Below are positions 19,378 to 29,260 of a stretch of DNA of 59,177 nucleotides, one piece after another (the stretch's first letter is position 1; each line of letters begins with the position of its first letter). Origin of the DNA: Eximiradius proteiniborus (lineage in GTDB: Bacteria; Bacteroidota; Ignavibacteria; Kapaibacteriales; UBA2268); NCBI GenBank assembly GCA_026415495.1, contig JAOAGZ010000004.1, positions 1 to 59,177 of the forward strand. Reading direction: 5' to 3'. Both the position numbers and the translations under genes were made by a program. Under the pieces are notes generated by a model. The model did not search any database. It saw only the letters and a list, made by a program, of their open reading frames with translations, and was not told the origin of the DNA.

Positions 19378-19383
19378 ACTTCA

Positions 19384-20223
19384 TTATTTATTTATAAAGT
19401 GAATTGGAACAAGTAACTTTGAATGAACAGGCTTTCCACTACGTTTAGCAGGGCGAAACTTCACATAGTCGATCACATTTAGGGCGTAAGAATTAAAAAT
19501 ATCGTTATCGGAAGAAATAACTTTCTTTTCGACGACATTACCGAGTTCGTTTAGAACAATCTCAAGAGTAACTGTTCCTTCGATCTTCTGTTCTTTAGCT
19601 TTTTGAGGATAGACAAGGTTATCGATAATATCGCGGTAGTCGTAAAACGGAGCTTCGTCAATTTCTGGTTTTTCTTCTGCAAGTTGAATACCGCCGCTAA
19701 TAGTTTCTATTTGAATAGGGGCAATACCTTCCTGAGTATTTCTAACTTTATTAGAAGGCTTGGCATCGAATTTAATCCTTTCAGAGTTTTTTAGCATAAT
19801 TGCCAGATTATTCAGGAAGTTAATTTTACCCGGGAAGATGTTATATTTATTTTTTTCTATATTAATTCTATCTAATTGAGTAATTTTTTTTATCAGACTA
19901 TCACACTTCGAATTAATATTTTTTATGAAGGAATTTTTTTCTTCTAAAGACATATCACCATTAAAAAAAGCAGAAACGTTAGCAATCATAAAGAACTGAT
20001 AAGCAGATGAATAATCTTCGAGTTCGAGCAGCCAATTTGCAAATTCTACGAACTTATTCGGGTGTATAGCGGAAAAGTCGTCCCCAAAGTGGTTGGATAG
20101 CCCTTTATATATTTTTGAATGATCTTTTGCATAAATACCAATTTTGATTTCATCTAAATTATTTTGAGAAAAAAGACATAGACAACCCGAAAAGAAAAAG
20201 ACGAGAAAGAACAGTTTTTTCAT
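19384..20223 (-). CDS. TonB C-terminal domain protein
   Basis: IEGTVTLEIVLNELGNVVEKKVISSDNDIFNSYALNVIDYVKFRPAKRSGKPV. Confidence 0.85.
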   Translation of the reverse strand: MKKLFFLVFFFSGCLCLFSQNNLDEIKIGIYAKDHSKIYKGLSNHFGDDFSAIHPNKFVEFANWLLELEDYSSAYQFFMIANVSAFFNGDMSLEEKNSFIKNINSKCDSLIKKITQLDRINIEKNKYNIFPGKINFLNNLAIMLKNSERIKFDAKPSNKVRNTQEGIAPIQIETISGGIQLAEEKPEIDEAPFYDYRDIIDNLVYPQKAKEQKIEGTVTLEIVLNELGNVVEKKVISSDNDIFNSYALNVIDYVKFRPAKRSGKPVHSKLLVPIHFINK

Positions 20224-20305
20224 ATGCTACCAGAAACTAATAATCTATATTAGCAAATATATAAATTATTTTACAAAATAAAAACTGCAAACAAGCAAAA
20301 AATCA

Positions 20306-21613
20306 TTATTTAGCAATACGCATCCATTTAAACAAATCTTTGAAAGTAGGTTTTTTGCCATACATAAGAATACCAACCCGATAAATCCTTGCAGCCATTT
20401 TCAGGCAGAGGAAGAAAGTGCCAAGAGTAAGTATAATTGAAGCCAATATTTGCCATAAAGGCACTTGTGTTGCTGCAATCCGCACTGTCATTAAAATAGG
20501 AGTGAAAAACGGAATTAGGGACAATATTACTGCGAGAGTGCCATCAGGATTGCTAACCACATTGAAAATAAGCAGAATAGGAATAATAATTGGAAGAGTA
20601 ACAGGAGTTTGCAATTGTGCGGCATCTTGTTCCTGATCGACGGCAGAACCTATAGCAGCAAATAAAGTTGCATAGATGAAATAGCCGATTAAGAAATAAT
20701 AAATAAAGCCAATAATAAGCCACGGAGAGATAGTTGGTATTTCGAGACCTGCGATATTAAGCATAGTGCCGGTGCTATGTGGCATAGTTGCCTGATTTTG
20801 CAATTGTGCTATCTGCTCAGGCGAAACAGAGCCGCTGAAAATTGTTCCAGCAATAGTAATTGCAGCAAAACCGAGCAAAATCCAGACAGCAACTTGAGTT
20901 AATCCGACCAAACCAATCCCGATAACCTTGCCCATCATGATTTCGAATGGTTTAGCGGAGGAAGCGATAACTTCAATGATGCGATTAGCCTTTTCTTCGA
21001 TTACTCCACGGCTTACAAGAGAGCCGTAAGCAAACATCAGAAAATAAATCACAAAGCCTAAAAAGTAGCCGATTCCGGCATATATTTCTGTATAATCTTT
21101 TTGTTCGCCACGTTCAGTAACTTTGAGAGTTTTTATTTTGAAAGGTTTATCAATGAGCTTGAGAATATCATCGGTTGCACCAGCATCTTTAAGTTGTTTT
21201 TGCTTAATGATATCGCCAAGATTGCTTTCTAAACTTGTAATAAATCCAATACCACCACCGCCTGATGTGAAGACAAGCGCTTCGCCGCTATTGATGACAT
21301 TATCATCAACAACTACGAAACCATCGCTTTCGCCTCCAAGTACCTGACGACGAAGTTCATCTTCTGACTTATCAGACAAATAATATTTAGAAGTATCGAG
21401 GCTGACTAATTTTTGTCCAATCCCGAAATGTGTTTTATCAACAATAGCAATTTTTTTGGAAGTTGAATCAGCAGATAAATAAGCAACCAAACCGGGTATT
21501 ACAATCAGCAAAATAATAAACAAAGGACCCAAAATAGTTCCTATAATAAAGCCTTTTGATTTAATACGAGTAGAATATTCGTGTGAAATTATTGTGTTAA
21601 TTTTATTATTCAT
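20306..21613 (-). CDS. ABC-2 type transporter permease (NatB-like)
   Basis: EYSTRIKSKGFIIGTILGP, RGVIEEKANRIIEVIASSAKPFEIMMGKVIGIG. Confidence 0.9.
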   Translation of the reverse strand: MNNKINTIISHEYSTRIKSKGFIIGTILGPLFIILLIVIPGLVAYLSADSTSKKIAIVDKTHFGIGQKLVSLDTSKYYLSDKSEDELRRQVLGGESDGFVVVDDNVINSGEALVFTSGGGGIGFITSLESNLGDIIKQKQLKDAGATDDILKLIDKPFKIKTLKVTERGEQKDYTEIYAGIGYFLGFVIYFLMFAYGSLVSRGVIEEKANRIIEVIASSAKPFEIMMGKVIGIGLVGLTQVAVWILLGFAAITIAGTIFSGSVSPEQIAQLQNQATMPHSTGTMLNIAGLEIPTISPWLIIGFIYYFLIGYFIYATLFAAIGSAVDQEQDAAQLQTPVTLPIIIPILLIFNVVSNPDGTLAVILSLIPFFTPILMTVRIAATQVPLWQILASIILTLGTFFLCLKMAARIYRVGILMYGKKPTFKDLFKWMRIAK

Positions 21614-22530
21614 TTTTGTTCTCCTTGTTGATTAGCGACTGTATCAATGAAAATTTCGTGCATTGTAGGAAGCGAAAGGTCAAATTTTGTAACAGTAGCA
21701 AATTCAGAAACAGTTTTAAAAATATCGTTAGTATTAATGGAATGATTTAGTAATTTCAGTTCTAAACGGGAATTAGAGCGGTTAAGGATTTCAACATTAT
21801 TTAACAATTTGACGAACTCGTCGCTTCCATCAAATTCTATAATCAAATGATTACGACCATATTTTGATTTAATATCAGAGACTTTACCGTTGAGAACGAG
21901 TTTGCCTTTGTTAATCATACAAATGCTATCGCAAAGTTCTTCGACCTGCGACATAACGTGAGTAGAAAGAATAATGGTTTTACCTTCATCTCTAAGTTCG
22001 AGCAGGATATTTTTGACAAGTTCTGTATTGATTGGATCGAAACCAGAGAACGGTTCATCAAGGATGATGAGTTCAGGAGAATGAATAATAGTGGTAATAA
22101 ACTGGATTTTTTGCTGCATACCTTTCGATAGTTCCTGAATTTTTTTGTTTTCCCAACCATATGCACCAAGCTTATTAAGCCAAAAGCGGGCACGCTCGAT
22201 AGCAATCGGTTTTGGTAATCCTTTCAACCGAGCGAAATAAATAATTTGCTCCATTACTTTTAGTTTTTTATAAAGCCCTCTTTCTTCCGGGAGATATCCT
22301 ATTTTATTCTGTAAATTCGGGTTAAGTTTCTCGCCAAAAATATTGATTTCACCTTCGTCAGGAATTAAAATATTGTTAATCATCCGAATAAGAGTTGTTT
22401 TGCCAGCACCATTAGGACCGAGCAGACCAAAAATTTGCCCACTTTCGACTGCAAAAGTAATATTATTTGCAGCAGCATAGTTTCCAAAACTTTTAGTAAC
22501 ATTTTTTACTTCGAGTATTTCCATCAACAT
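21610..22530 (-). CDS. ABC transporter ATP-binding protein (NatA-like)
   Basis: Walker A GPNGAGKTT, signature LSKGMQQK, Walker B LIILDEPFSGFDP. Confidence 0.95.
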   Translation of the reverse strand: MLMEILEVKNVTKSFGNYAAANNITFAVESGQIFGLLGPNGAGKTTLIRMINNILIPDEGEINIFGEKLNPNLQNKIGYLPEERGLYKKLKVMEQIIYFARLKGLPKPIAIERARFWLNKLGAYGWENKKIQELSKGMQQKIQFITTIIHSPELIILDEPFSGFDPINTELVKNILLELRDEGKTIILSTHVMSQVEELCDSICMINKGKLVLNGKVSDIKSKYGRNHLIIEFDGSDEFVKLLNNVEILNRSNSRLELKLLNHSINTNDIFKTVSEFATVTKFDLSLPTMHEIFIDTVANQQGEQK

Positions 22531-22747
22531 TGCTCACGAAAATTGAAGAATAAAAACTCAACAAACATACGAAAGAAATAATAAAAAAGTTTCATTTAAA
22601 TAGCAACTGAACGATTTTATTAGTCGCTTTATATCTATACAAATATAAAAGAATTAAAGGAAAGAGAAAATATTTAGAATTATTTCATTCAGAGATAGAT
22701 TGAACTAACGAAACAGGATAACAAATTCATAAATTGAATGTCGAAAA

Positions 22748-22785
22748 AAAACAGGCTGAACCAGCAGAATGGAACAGCCTATTTT
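22748..22785 (-). terminator. probable Rho-independent terminator
   Basis: Minus strand: AGGCTGttcca...tggttCAGCCT (imperfect stem) followed by gttttttt. Confidence 0.6.
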
Positions 22786-22800
22786 TTGAAAGATAGACAA

Positions 22801-23292
22801 CTATTCTTCGATTGAATTGATAATATCCATAATGATATTTGTCTGCTCTAAATCTTTAACAGCGATATTCAAACAACGTCCGACTTCGTTGATGGCATCC
22901 ATTTCGTCGTAGCTTATCTTGTAGCCAAACAGAGAACCGGAAGCATTAGCGATAAATACTCCAAGAGCAATTAAATGCTTTTTAAAAGATAAGGCATCTT
23001 TTGGCTCGATTTTATTATCCAGAATGAAAGCAGTTTTGCGTAAAATTTCTTTTGCAGGTTGTTTTTGAGCATCGAAAATGCTGTTGAGTTCATCACCATT
23101 AGGAATAGTCTGAAGAATTTCTTTTGCAAGAGAGTTATTTAACTTATGGGAATTTTTAATAATAACATCGATAGCGTCTTTTTCTTTTTTGTCGATTTTA
23201 CCATCAGCGCCGGCAATCATTTTAAAAACCGCAAAAAATGAAGATTGCAAAATTGCCCAATCTTCACTCGAGAGCAATTCTTTGTAAGCCAT
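22801..23292 (-). CDS. TerB-like domain protein
   Basis: All-helical; AVFKMIAGADGKIDKKEKDAIDVII resembles the TerB acidic motif. Confidence 0.55.
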   Translation of the reverse strand: MAYKELLSSEDWAILQSSFFAVFKMIAGADGKIDKKEKDAIDVIIKNSHKLNNSLAKEILQTIPNGDELNSIFDAQKQPAKEILRKTAFILDNKIEPKDALSFKKHLIALGVFIANASGSLFGYKISYDEMDAINEVGRCLNIAVKDLEQTNIIMDIINSIEE

Positions 23293-23365
23293 ATTAACCT
23301 CAAAAAAAGGATAAAAGAAGAATTTTGTTGAAAAGACTTACAAAAAAAAATATTATTGTAAGAAA

Positions 23366-24229
23366 TCAATTGTTTTTGCGAACAAATTCTTCCAAAGTAA
23401 AATAAGTATTTGTAAAATGTTTTCCGACGCGGTAATTATCTTCGTCAAAATATACACGCAGTTTTTGTTCGATAGTCTGGAAGAAATGAACAGGGACAAA
23501 AAATTTAGAAGAAATAAACAATCGACCACCAGAATTAATAATTGCGTTTGTCTGCAGTGATTGTTGTTCAGATTTCATTTGATAAGTAGCTTCTCCGGTT
23601 CGGATGAAACGAAATTTTATACAAGAATAACCAAGAGTATCTATTTTATCTTCGGCACGCATTAAATTTGAATGTTCAACAATAGCGGGTGGGAAAGAAT
23701 TTTCGACAAGAGTATCGATTGAGCTAACAAGCCAAGATTCATTAACTACTTTGCAAGATTGTTTGAAGGGGAAAAATAAGTAAGGTTGATAAGGTCCACC
23801 GGGAGAAACTGCAGCATTCGTAACATCTTCGGCAACAGAACGAATTCTATTGGAAACAGAATCAATAACCAAGTAGAATTTTCTATTAATCCAGGGAGAA
23901 GATTTTCGCATAACATCTTTTATTTCACCTTTAGATTCGACGGCAGAATAGTCTGTGAAATAAAGATTCAGGTGAAATCTGCCGAATTTATCAACTGAAT
24001 CGCATTTGACAATAAATCTTTCCCAACGATCCCGCACCAAGGGAATATCATCGTCAAAAACAATACTATCGCGAGATTCCACACGATAAATAAGCAAATC
24101 GCCTTGTTGAAACTTATATTTGAAACAGACTGTATCAACCTGAACTTTTTCAATTTCTTCGAAATCGGATTGGGCAAAACACAGTAAGCTCGCAAATAAT
24201 AGAGTTATTAAATAAATAAACTTTCTCAT
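23366..24229 (-). CDS. secreted hypothetical protein
   Basis: Signal peptide at internal Met MRKFIYLITLLFASLLCFAQ; preferred over the longer ORF start. Confidence 0.65.
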   Translation of the reverse strand: MRKFIYLITLLFASLLCFAQSDFEEIEKVQVDTVCFKYKFQQGDLLIYRVESRDSIVFDDDIPLVRDRWERFIVKCDSVDKFGRFHLNLYFTDYSAVESKGEIKDVMRKSSPWINRKFYLVIDSVSNRIRSVAEDVTNAAVSPGGPYQPYLFFPFKQSCKVVNESWLVSSIDTLVENSFPPAIVEHSNLMRAEDKIDTLGYSCIKFRFIRTGEATYQMKSEQQSLQTNAIINSGGRLFISSKFFVPVHFFQTIEQKLRVYFDEDNYRVGKHFTNTYFTLEEFVRKNN

Positions 24230-24317
24230 ATACTCAAAAAATGTATTTGTAATAATTACAAAAATAGTGTTAATTTTGAAATAATTGACGATATTAATAA
24301 TAAATCGTTTCATTAGG

Positions 24318-24389
24318 GGCGCATTCGTCTAACGGTTAGGACGCAGCCCTCTCAAGGCTGAAATAGGGGTTCGATTCCCCTATGCGCTG
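24318..24389 (+). tRNA. tRNA-Glu (anticodon CTC)
   Basis: GGCGCAT acceptor pairs with ATGCGCT, anticodon loop with CTC, canonical T arm GGGGTTCGATTCCCC; 3' CCA not encoded. Confidence 0.92.
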
Positions 24390-24430
24390 CTAGAGTTCCT
24401 TTATAATATTCCACATAAAAGAATAGATGA

Positions 24431-24460
24431 TTGATTTGTAAACATTTTTTTTTATTTTTG
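24431..24460 (+). promoter_or_regulatory. putative Bacteroidota-type promoter (TTG-N19-TATTTTTG)
   Basis: TTG at 24431 and TATTTTTG at 24453-24460, upstream of the thioesterase gene. Confidence 0.45.
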
Positions 24461-24486
24461 GATATGTTAAAATTTTGCTGAAAAAT

Positions 24487-24945
24487 ATGGATGAAATAGC
24501 TAAAAGTTTGGATAAATTTAAGTTTTATGTAGAGGGCAAAGTTCAATTTAGTGAAGTTGATTCTTTCGAAGTTGTTCACAACATTCAGTATCTCTATTGG
24601 ATGGAAAATTCACGATTAGAATATTTGGACAAAATTGGCATAAAAATCGAGAAAAACACTATCAGAGAAAAATTACCGCTGATGGTTGTAAGCACCAGTA
24701 TTTCTTATCTTGCTCCATTATTTTTTACTGACAAATACAGAGTATATTGTCGGACAGCTTCAATTGGTAACTCATCGCTGACAATGGAAAATATTGTAAC
24801 GAACGAAAATAATGAAATATGTGCAATAGCAAGGTCTGTGATGGTACATCTTGAAAAAGGATCATTCAAATCAAAAAGAATTCCTGATGAAGTAAGAGAA
24901 AAAATCAAGCAATTTGAACAAACTAATTTAGAGATTACAGGTTAA
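24487..24945 (+). CDS. acyl-CoA thioesterase (4HBT hot-dog fold)
   Basis: VQFSEVDSFEVVHNIQYLYWMENSRLEYL motif; start set at MDEIAKSL. Confidence 0.8.
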   Translation: MDEIAKSLDKFKFYVEGKVQFSEVDSFEVVHNIQYLYWMENSRLEYLDKIGIKIEKNTIREKLPLMVVSTSISYLAPLFFTDKYRVYCRTASIGNSSLTMENIVTNENNEICAIARSVMVHLEKGSFKSKRIPDEVREKIKQFEQTNLEITG

Positions 24946-24946
24946 T

Positions 24947-26491
24947 ATGAAGAAAACAGAGCACTGGGAAGTTCTCAAACTTGCAGCTCAATGTATTATT
25001 CCAAGATTAGACATTGAGAAATTTCATCAGGAGAATGAATACAAGGATGAGATGATAAAACTAACTGAATCCGGAATTGGAGGATTCTGTATATTTGGTG
25101 GGAATTGCGATCTTGTCGAGAAAGCAACAAGCTATTTACAGTCGTTAGCTGAAATACCACTTATATTTGCAGCAGATTTTGAAAATGGGCTATCTATGCG
25201 TTTGGATGATGGAACTGCGTTTCCACACGCAATGGCTCTGGGAATTGCCGATGACGCAAAACTTACAGAAGAAATTGCAACTGCAATTGCAAAAGAGGCA
25301 AAAGACATCGGAGTACATTGGAATTTGGCTCCTGTTTGCGATATAAACTCAAATCCAAGAAATCCAATAATAAATATACGATCTTTTGGTCAAACAAGTG
25401 AAATAGTTTCTAAGCATATTTTGGCATATATCAAAGGAACACAAGCAGAAAATGTTGCAGCGACAGCAAAACATTTCCCTGGACACGGAAACACTACAAT
25501 TGATTCACATATAGAATTACCAATAATTGATTGTAGTTTAAGTGAATTATTTGAAAACGAAATAATTCCATTCCGGGCTGCTATTGAAAGCAATGTGAAG
25601 TCTATTATGGTTGGACATCTGCTTGTAAAATCGATTGATGAAAGCAAACCAGCGTCATTATCAGAAAAAGTTATCAAGTTACATATCAGGGAAAAGCTTG
25701 GATTTGATGGACTTGTTCTTACCGATGCACTTGATATGAAGTCAGTATCACAGAAGTACTCACCAAGTGAATTATTATTGCTTGCTTTATCGGCTGGAAA
25801 TGATATTTTATTGATGCCTGAAAATCCTATTGATGCAATTAGCATTGTCGAGCAAGCAATAGAAAAATCTGAAGAATTGCGTGAACAAGTAATCAGTTCT
25901 GTTCGTAAAATACTTTCCTTAAAAAGATTTTGCGGGTTAATACCAAGCTTTGCAAAGAATGAGACAAAACTGAATACGTGGATGAAACATACAAATCTTG
26001 CGTTGAGAGTAGCAATAAAATCCATAAAATCAGATATTGCTGAAAGTGATTTACCAATAGACAGTAGCAAGCAATATGCTGCATTTTCAATTATTCAGAA
26101 TGATTATGATATGCAAGCGGCGTCAAGATTTTTTACGATGCTAGCGCAGGCAACAGAAAATGATTGCGATTACGGTTATTTAGACACAAATATTTCAGAT
26201 GAAGATACTCAAAAATTAGTAGAGAACATTGAAAATGCTGAGTTTTTGATTTTTGCAATTTTTTCGAAGGGAAGAGCCTACCAGGGAAGTATTGAAATAT
26301 CTGATAAAATTAACAACATAATAGAAAAAATATCGAATGGAAGAAAAAAGTATGTAATCATTTTCGGTTATCCACATTTTGCAAAAGAGTTGGAGTGTGG
26401 AAATATAATATATTGCTACTCTGATTCTTTTCCGTCTATCGCTGCGGCGATAATGAAGCTAACGGGCAGAGAACTGCCAGAAAATTATTAA
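24947..26491 (+). CDS. glycoside hydrolase family 3 (beta-N-acetylhexosaminidase-like)
   Basis: AADFENG, KHFPGHGNTTIDSH, GHLLVKSID, GLVLTDALDMKSV motifs. Confidence 0.92.
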   Translation: MKKTEHWEVLKLAAQCIIPRLDIEKFHQENEYKDEMIKLTESGIGGFCIFGGNCDLVEKATSYLQSLAEIPLIFAADFENGLSMRLDDGTAFPHAMALGIADDAKLTEEIATAIAKEAKDIGVHWNLAPVCDINSNPRNPIINIRSFGQTSEIVSKHILAYIKGTQAENVAATAKHFPGHGNTTIDSHIELPIIDCSLSELFENEIIPFRAAIESNVKSIMVGHLLVKSIDESKPASLSEKVIKLHIREKLGFDGLVLTDALDMKSVSQKYSPSELLLLALSAGNDILLMPENPIDAISIVEQAIEKSEELREQVISSVRKILSLKRFCGLIPSFAKNETKLNTWMKHTNLALRVAIKSIKSDIAESDLPIDSSKQYAAFSIIQNDYDMQAASRFFTMLAQATENDCDYGYLDTNISDEDTQKLVENIENAEFLIFAIFSKGRAYQGSIEISDKINNIIEKISNGRKKYVIIFGYPHFAKELECGNIIYCYSDSFPSIAAAIMKLTGRELPENY

Positions 26492-26516
26492 TTTTGTTAA
26501 ACGATTGAAAAATAAC

Positions 26517-27713
26517 ATGAGTAAACGTTTACGAGTTTTATTTTTAACAGCAAGATTTCCATATCCATTGATTGGAGGCGATAGACTAAAGCCTTATTAT
26601 ATTTTGAAATATCTGGGCAAACATCACGATGTTACTTTAGTAACCTTTCATCAAGGTGCAGATTTACCTAAAAGTTATATTAACGAAATAGAAAAATTAG
26701 GTGTTAAAGTAATTGTAATTCCGCTCGACCCTGTTTCGGCAGGTTTGAAAGCAGGGATGAAGCTCATAACGAAAAGCCCACTCGAAATAGATTATTATTA
26801 TTCAAATAGTTTCAAAAAAGCAGTAGAAGAATTGCAACCTGAAAGGAATTTTGATGTTGCAATTGCTTTTTTTATGCGAACAGCAGAGTATATAAAAGAA
26901 TTAAGAATACCCAAAATATTAATGGCAGAAGATTGCAGAACAATTTATCAATATCGTTCGTATAAGGAATCAACAAGTTTGCTGCAAAAATTTGTAAGAC
27001 ATTGGGAATACAATAAATTAAAAAAATACGAGCCTGAAATTGTTAAATATTTTGATATAGTAACATTTGTAAGTAACGACGATATAAAAGAGATGCAAAA
27101 GTTAAACAGTGGAGTTGAATACAGATTACTATCGAATGGTGTTGATTTAAACAGGTATACATTTAACAACGACATAAAAAACCGGGAAGGCATACTGTTC
27201 GCTGGGAAGCTTGATGTTTGGGCAAATCAGATAATGATTAATACAATAGTAAATGAGATATTGCCTGAAATATTGGCAAAATTGCCGGAAGTAGAGTTTC
27301 ATATAGCAGGGGCAAAACCACCACACAGCGTGATGTCGCTCAAGACCAAGAAAAACATTAAGCTTCATATTGATGTACCTGATATGTTGCCTTATTTGCA
27401 TAGTGCGAGAGTATTTTTGCATCCACATTCAGGTGGCTCAGGCATTCAGAATAAATTGTTAGAAGCAATGGCAAGCGGATGTCCTGTAATTACAACTCCT
27501 ACGGGCAATCAAGGAATATATGCTAAGAATGAAGAAAGTGCAATAATATGCAATACGAAAGAAGAAATGATACGATATGCAGTTAAGATACTAAAAGATG
27601 AAGAATTTGCATCAAAACTTATAAAAAATGCAAGAGTGCTAATCGAAGAAAAGCACTCCTGGGAAGCAATATATAAGCAGTTAGATAGTATTCTTGATGA
27701 ATTGCTGGATTAA
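26517..27713 (+). CDS. glycosyltransferase family 1/4
   Basis: FLTARFPYPLIGGDRLKPYYILKYLGKHHDVTLVTF; HPHSGGSGIQNKLLEAMASGCPVITT. Confidence 0.9.
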   Translation: MSKRLRVLFLTARFPYPLIGGDRLKPYYILKYLGKHHDVTLVTFHQGADLPKSYINEIEKLGVKVIVIPLDPVSAGLKAGMKLITKSPLEIDYYYSNSFKKAVEELQPERNFDVAIAFFMRTAEYIKELRIPKILMAEDCRTIYQYRSYKESTSLLQKFVRHWEYNKLKKYEPEIVKYFDIVTFVSNDDIKEMQKLNSGVEYRLLSNGVDLNRYTFNNDIKNREGILFAGKLDVWANQIMINTIVNEILPEILAKLPEVEFHIAGAKPPHSVMSLKTKKNIKLHIDVPDMLPYLHSARVFLHPHSGGSGIQNKLLEAMASGCPVITTPTGNQGIYAKNEESAIICNTKEEMIRYAVKILKDEEFASKLIKNARVLIEEKHSWEAIYKQLDSILDELLD

Positions 27714-27715
27714 GC

Positions 27716-28168
27716 TTAATTAAATGGCTTAAGCAATGGAAAATCTTTTCCAATAACAACAGTTGAACGAACGAACAAGGTAGAATCTATAGCACTAACT
27801 ACCAAGGAATCCGGCACACCGATAGCATAAGCAACCTTTCTTGCACTGCGAACATCCCCGAGCCTATCGAGAACGAATGATTTTTCTTCTTTTTTTGGAT
27901 AATTACCAATTTCGACTACATCAAATCCACGAAGGCGTAAAAATTCCATTACTTTGGCTGCAAGTCCAGTTTCTCCGCAGGCATTTAGAACGTTCACCTG
28001 AATCACGACATCGTTTTGGCTTGTATTAGCTCCGTTATCAATTTCAGCCTGAACAGGTGGAGAAATAATAACCCGATTAATAAAAGAAGAAAGCATAACA
28101 ATAACAATTAAGCTGAAAGAAACCAGCAATAAAATATTAGCAGTTTTGTTGTTTGAAATAATTTTCAT
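27716..28168 (-). CDS. LytR C-terminal domain protein
   Basis: Single TM, then IQVNVLNACGETGLAAKVMEFLRLRGFDVVEIGNY...VVIGKDF. Confidence 0.8.
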   Translation of the reverse strand: MKIISNNKTANILLLVSFSLIVIVMLSSFINRVIISPPVQAEIDNGANTSQNDVVIQVNVLNACGETGLAAKVMEFLRLRGFDVVEIGNYPKKEEKSFVLDRLGDVRSARKVAYAIGVPDSLVVSAIDSTLFVRSTVVIGKDFPLLKPFN

Positions 28169-28221
28169 ATTCCCCCCAAAAATGATAAATAATCACAGGG
28201 GAATTATCAATTTTTGTGCCA

Positions 28222-29199
28222 TTATATTTCCCACGTGCCTTTATCAGGGAAATAAATTTGCATTTTTGTATCACCAGCTTTAACGGAGACGGTGCGAGAG
28301 ATTGTATCGCCGGTGTCTTCGCCTAATATTTTGATGCCGCGTTTCAATAGTCCGGCTTTGACGGCAACAGTATTACGTTGACCAATGCTGAAATATTCAC
28401 CGAGTTCGATTTTAGTTTTTGCACCACCAGCGATTTTAGCGAATATTTTTTCCTTAGGGCAGCCCAATTCATTCATTTTTTGCAACAAGGCATCAACAGC
28501 AGTATCAGCGAAATATCCGGGTAGTTTTTCAGCTTTTTCTTTGTCTGTATTTGATTGAGGAAGAGCAACGTGGGCAAGCCCGACAACATTTTTAGAAGGA
28601 CAGAATAATCCCAGACCAATACAAGAGCCAAGAGCGAATATTTTTAAAACTTTGTTAGGATCGTTGGAAATATCCATAGCTCCCATACCGAGAATAATCT
28701 GATTTGTTTTGGCAGTTCTATCAAGATGGTTACTTGGAAGCTTGAATTCTTTTTTAACTTTTTTGAGATGGCTTACATCTTGAGTATATGCAAGTTTAAT
28801 TTTATATATCAGCTGGGAAAACAGCTCAGGCAAAGCACGAGCGCCGGCACCCGGCTTAGGCTGGAAGTCTACAGCACCTGCTTCGAAGGCTTCTTTCGTT
28901 ATTTGAGAATCTTTTTCTGTTAAGGCACTGAGCACAATAGTTGGGATAGGATTGACGGGCATCAGGTTATGCAGGAACTGAATACCGTTCATACGAGGCA
29001 TTTCCATATCAAGGATGATAACGTCGGGCTTTAATCTATTAACCTGATTAAGAGCAATGTAGCCGTCAGTAGCAGTGCCGACAACATCAATCATAGGATC
29101 TTTTGCTAAGCCTTTTGCTAAAATATCAAGCACCAAAGCTTGATCATCAACTATTAAAACTTTAATCTTTTGATTACTGGTATTAGTATTTTCTTGCAT
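28222..29199 (-). CDS. CheB-type receiver domain fused to CheD-like domain
   Basis: Receiver: VLIVDDQALVLDILAKGL, DVIILDMEMPRMNGIQFL, GAVDFQPKP. CheD-like: FALGSCIGLGLFCPSKNVVGLAHVALP, YADTAVDALLQKMNELG, IAGGAKT, IGQRNTVAVKAGL, GEDTGDTISRTV. No CheB methylesterase domain. Confidence 0.88.
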   Translation of the reverse strand: MQENTNTSNQKIKVLIVDDQALVLDILAKGLAKDPMIDVVGTATDGYIALNQVNRLKPDVIILDMEMPRMNGIQFLHNLMPVNPIPTIVLSALTEKDSQITKEAFEAGAVDFQPKPGAGARALPELFSQLIYKIKLAYTQDVSHLKKVKKEFKLPSNHLDRTAKTNQIILGMGAMDISNDPNKVLKIFALGSCIGLGLFCPSKNVVGLAHVALPQSNTDKEKAEKLPGYFADTAVDALLQKMNELGCPKEKIFAKIAGGAKTKIELGEYFSIGQRNTVAVKAGLLKRGIKILGEDTGDTISRTVSVKAGDTKMQIYFPDKGTWEI

Positions 29200-29260
29200 A
29201 TTATTTTCTCAAAAAAGTATAAATATTTTTTTCACTAATTACAAAATTAATAATATCACA

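Noticed and set aside
24229-24313. N-terminal extension of the 23366 ORF
   Set aside because: The internal Met begins a clear signal peptide; the extension would mask it
25390-26070. 226-aa minus-strand ORF
   Set aside because: Antisense to the GH3 gene, low-complexity Ser-rich translation, no recognisable domain
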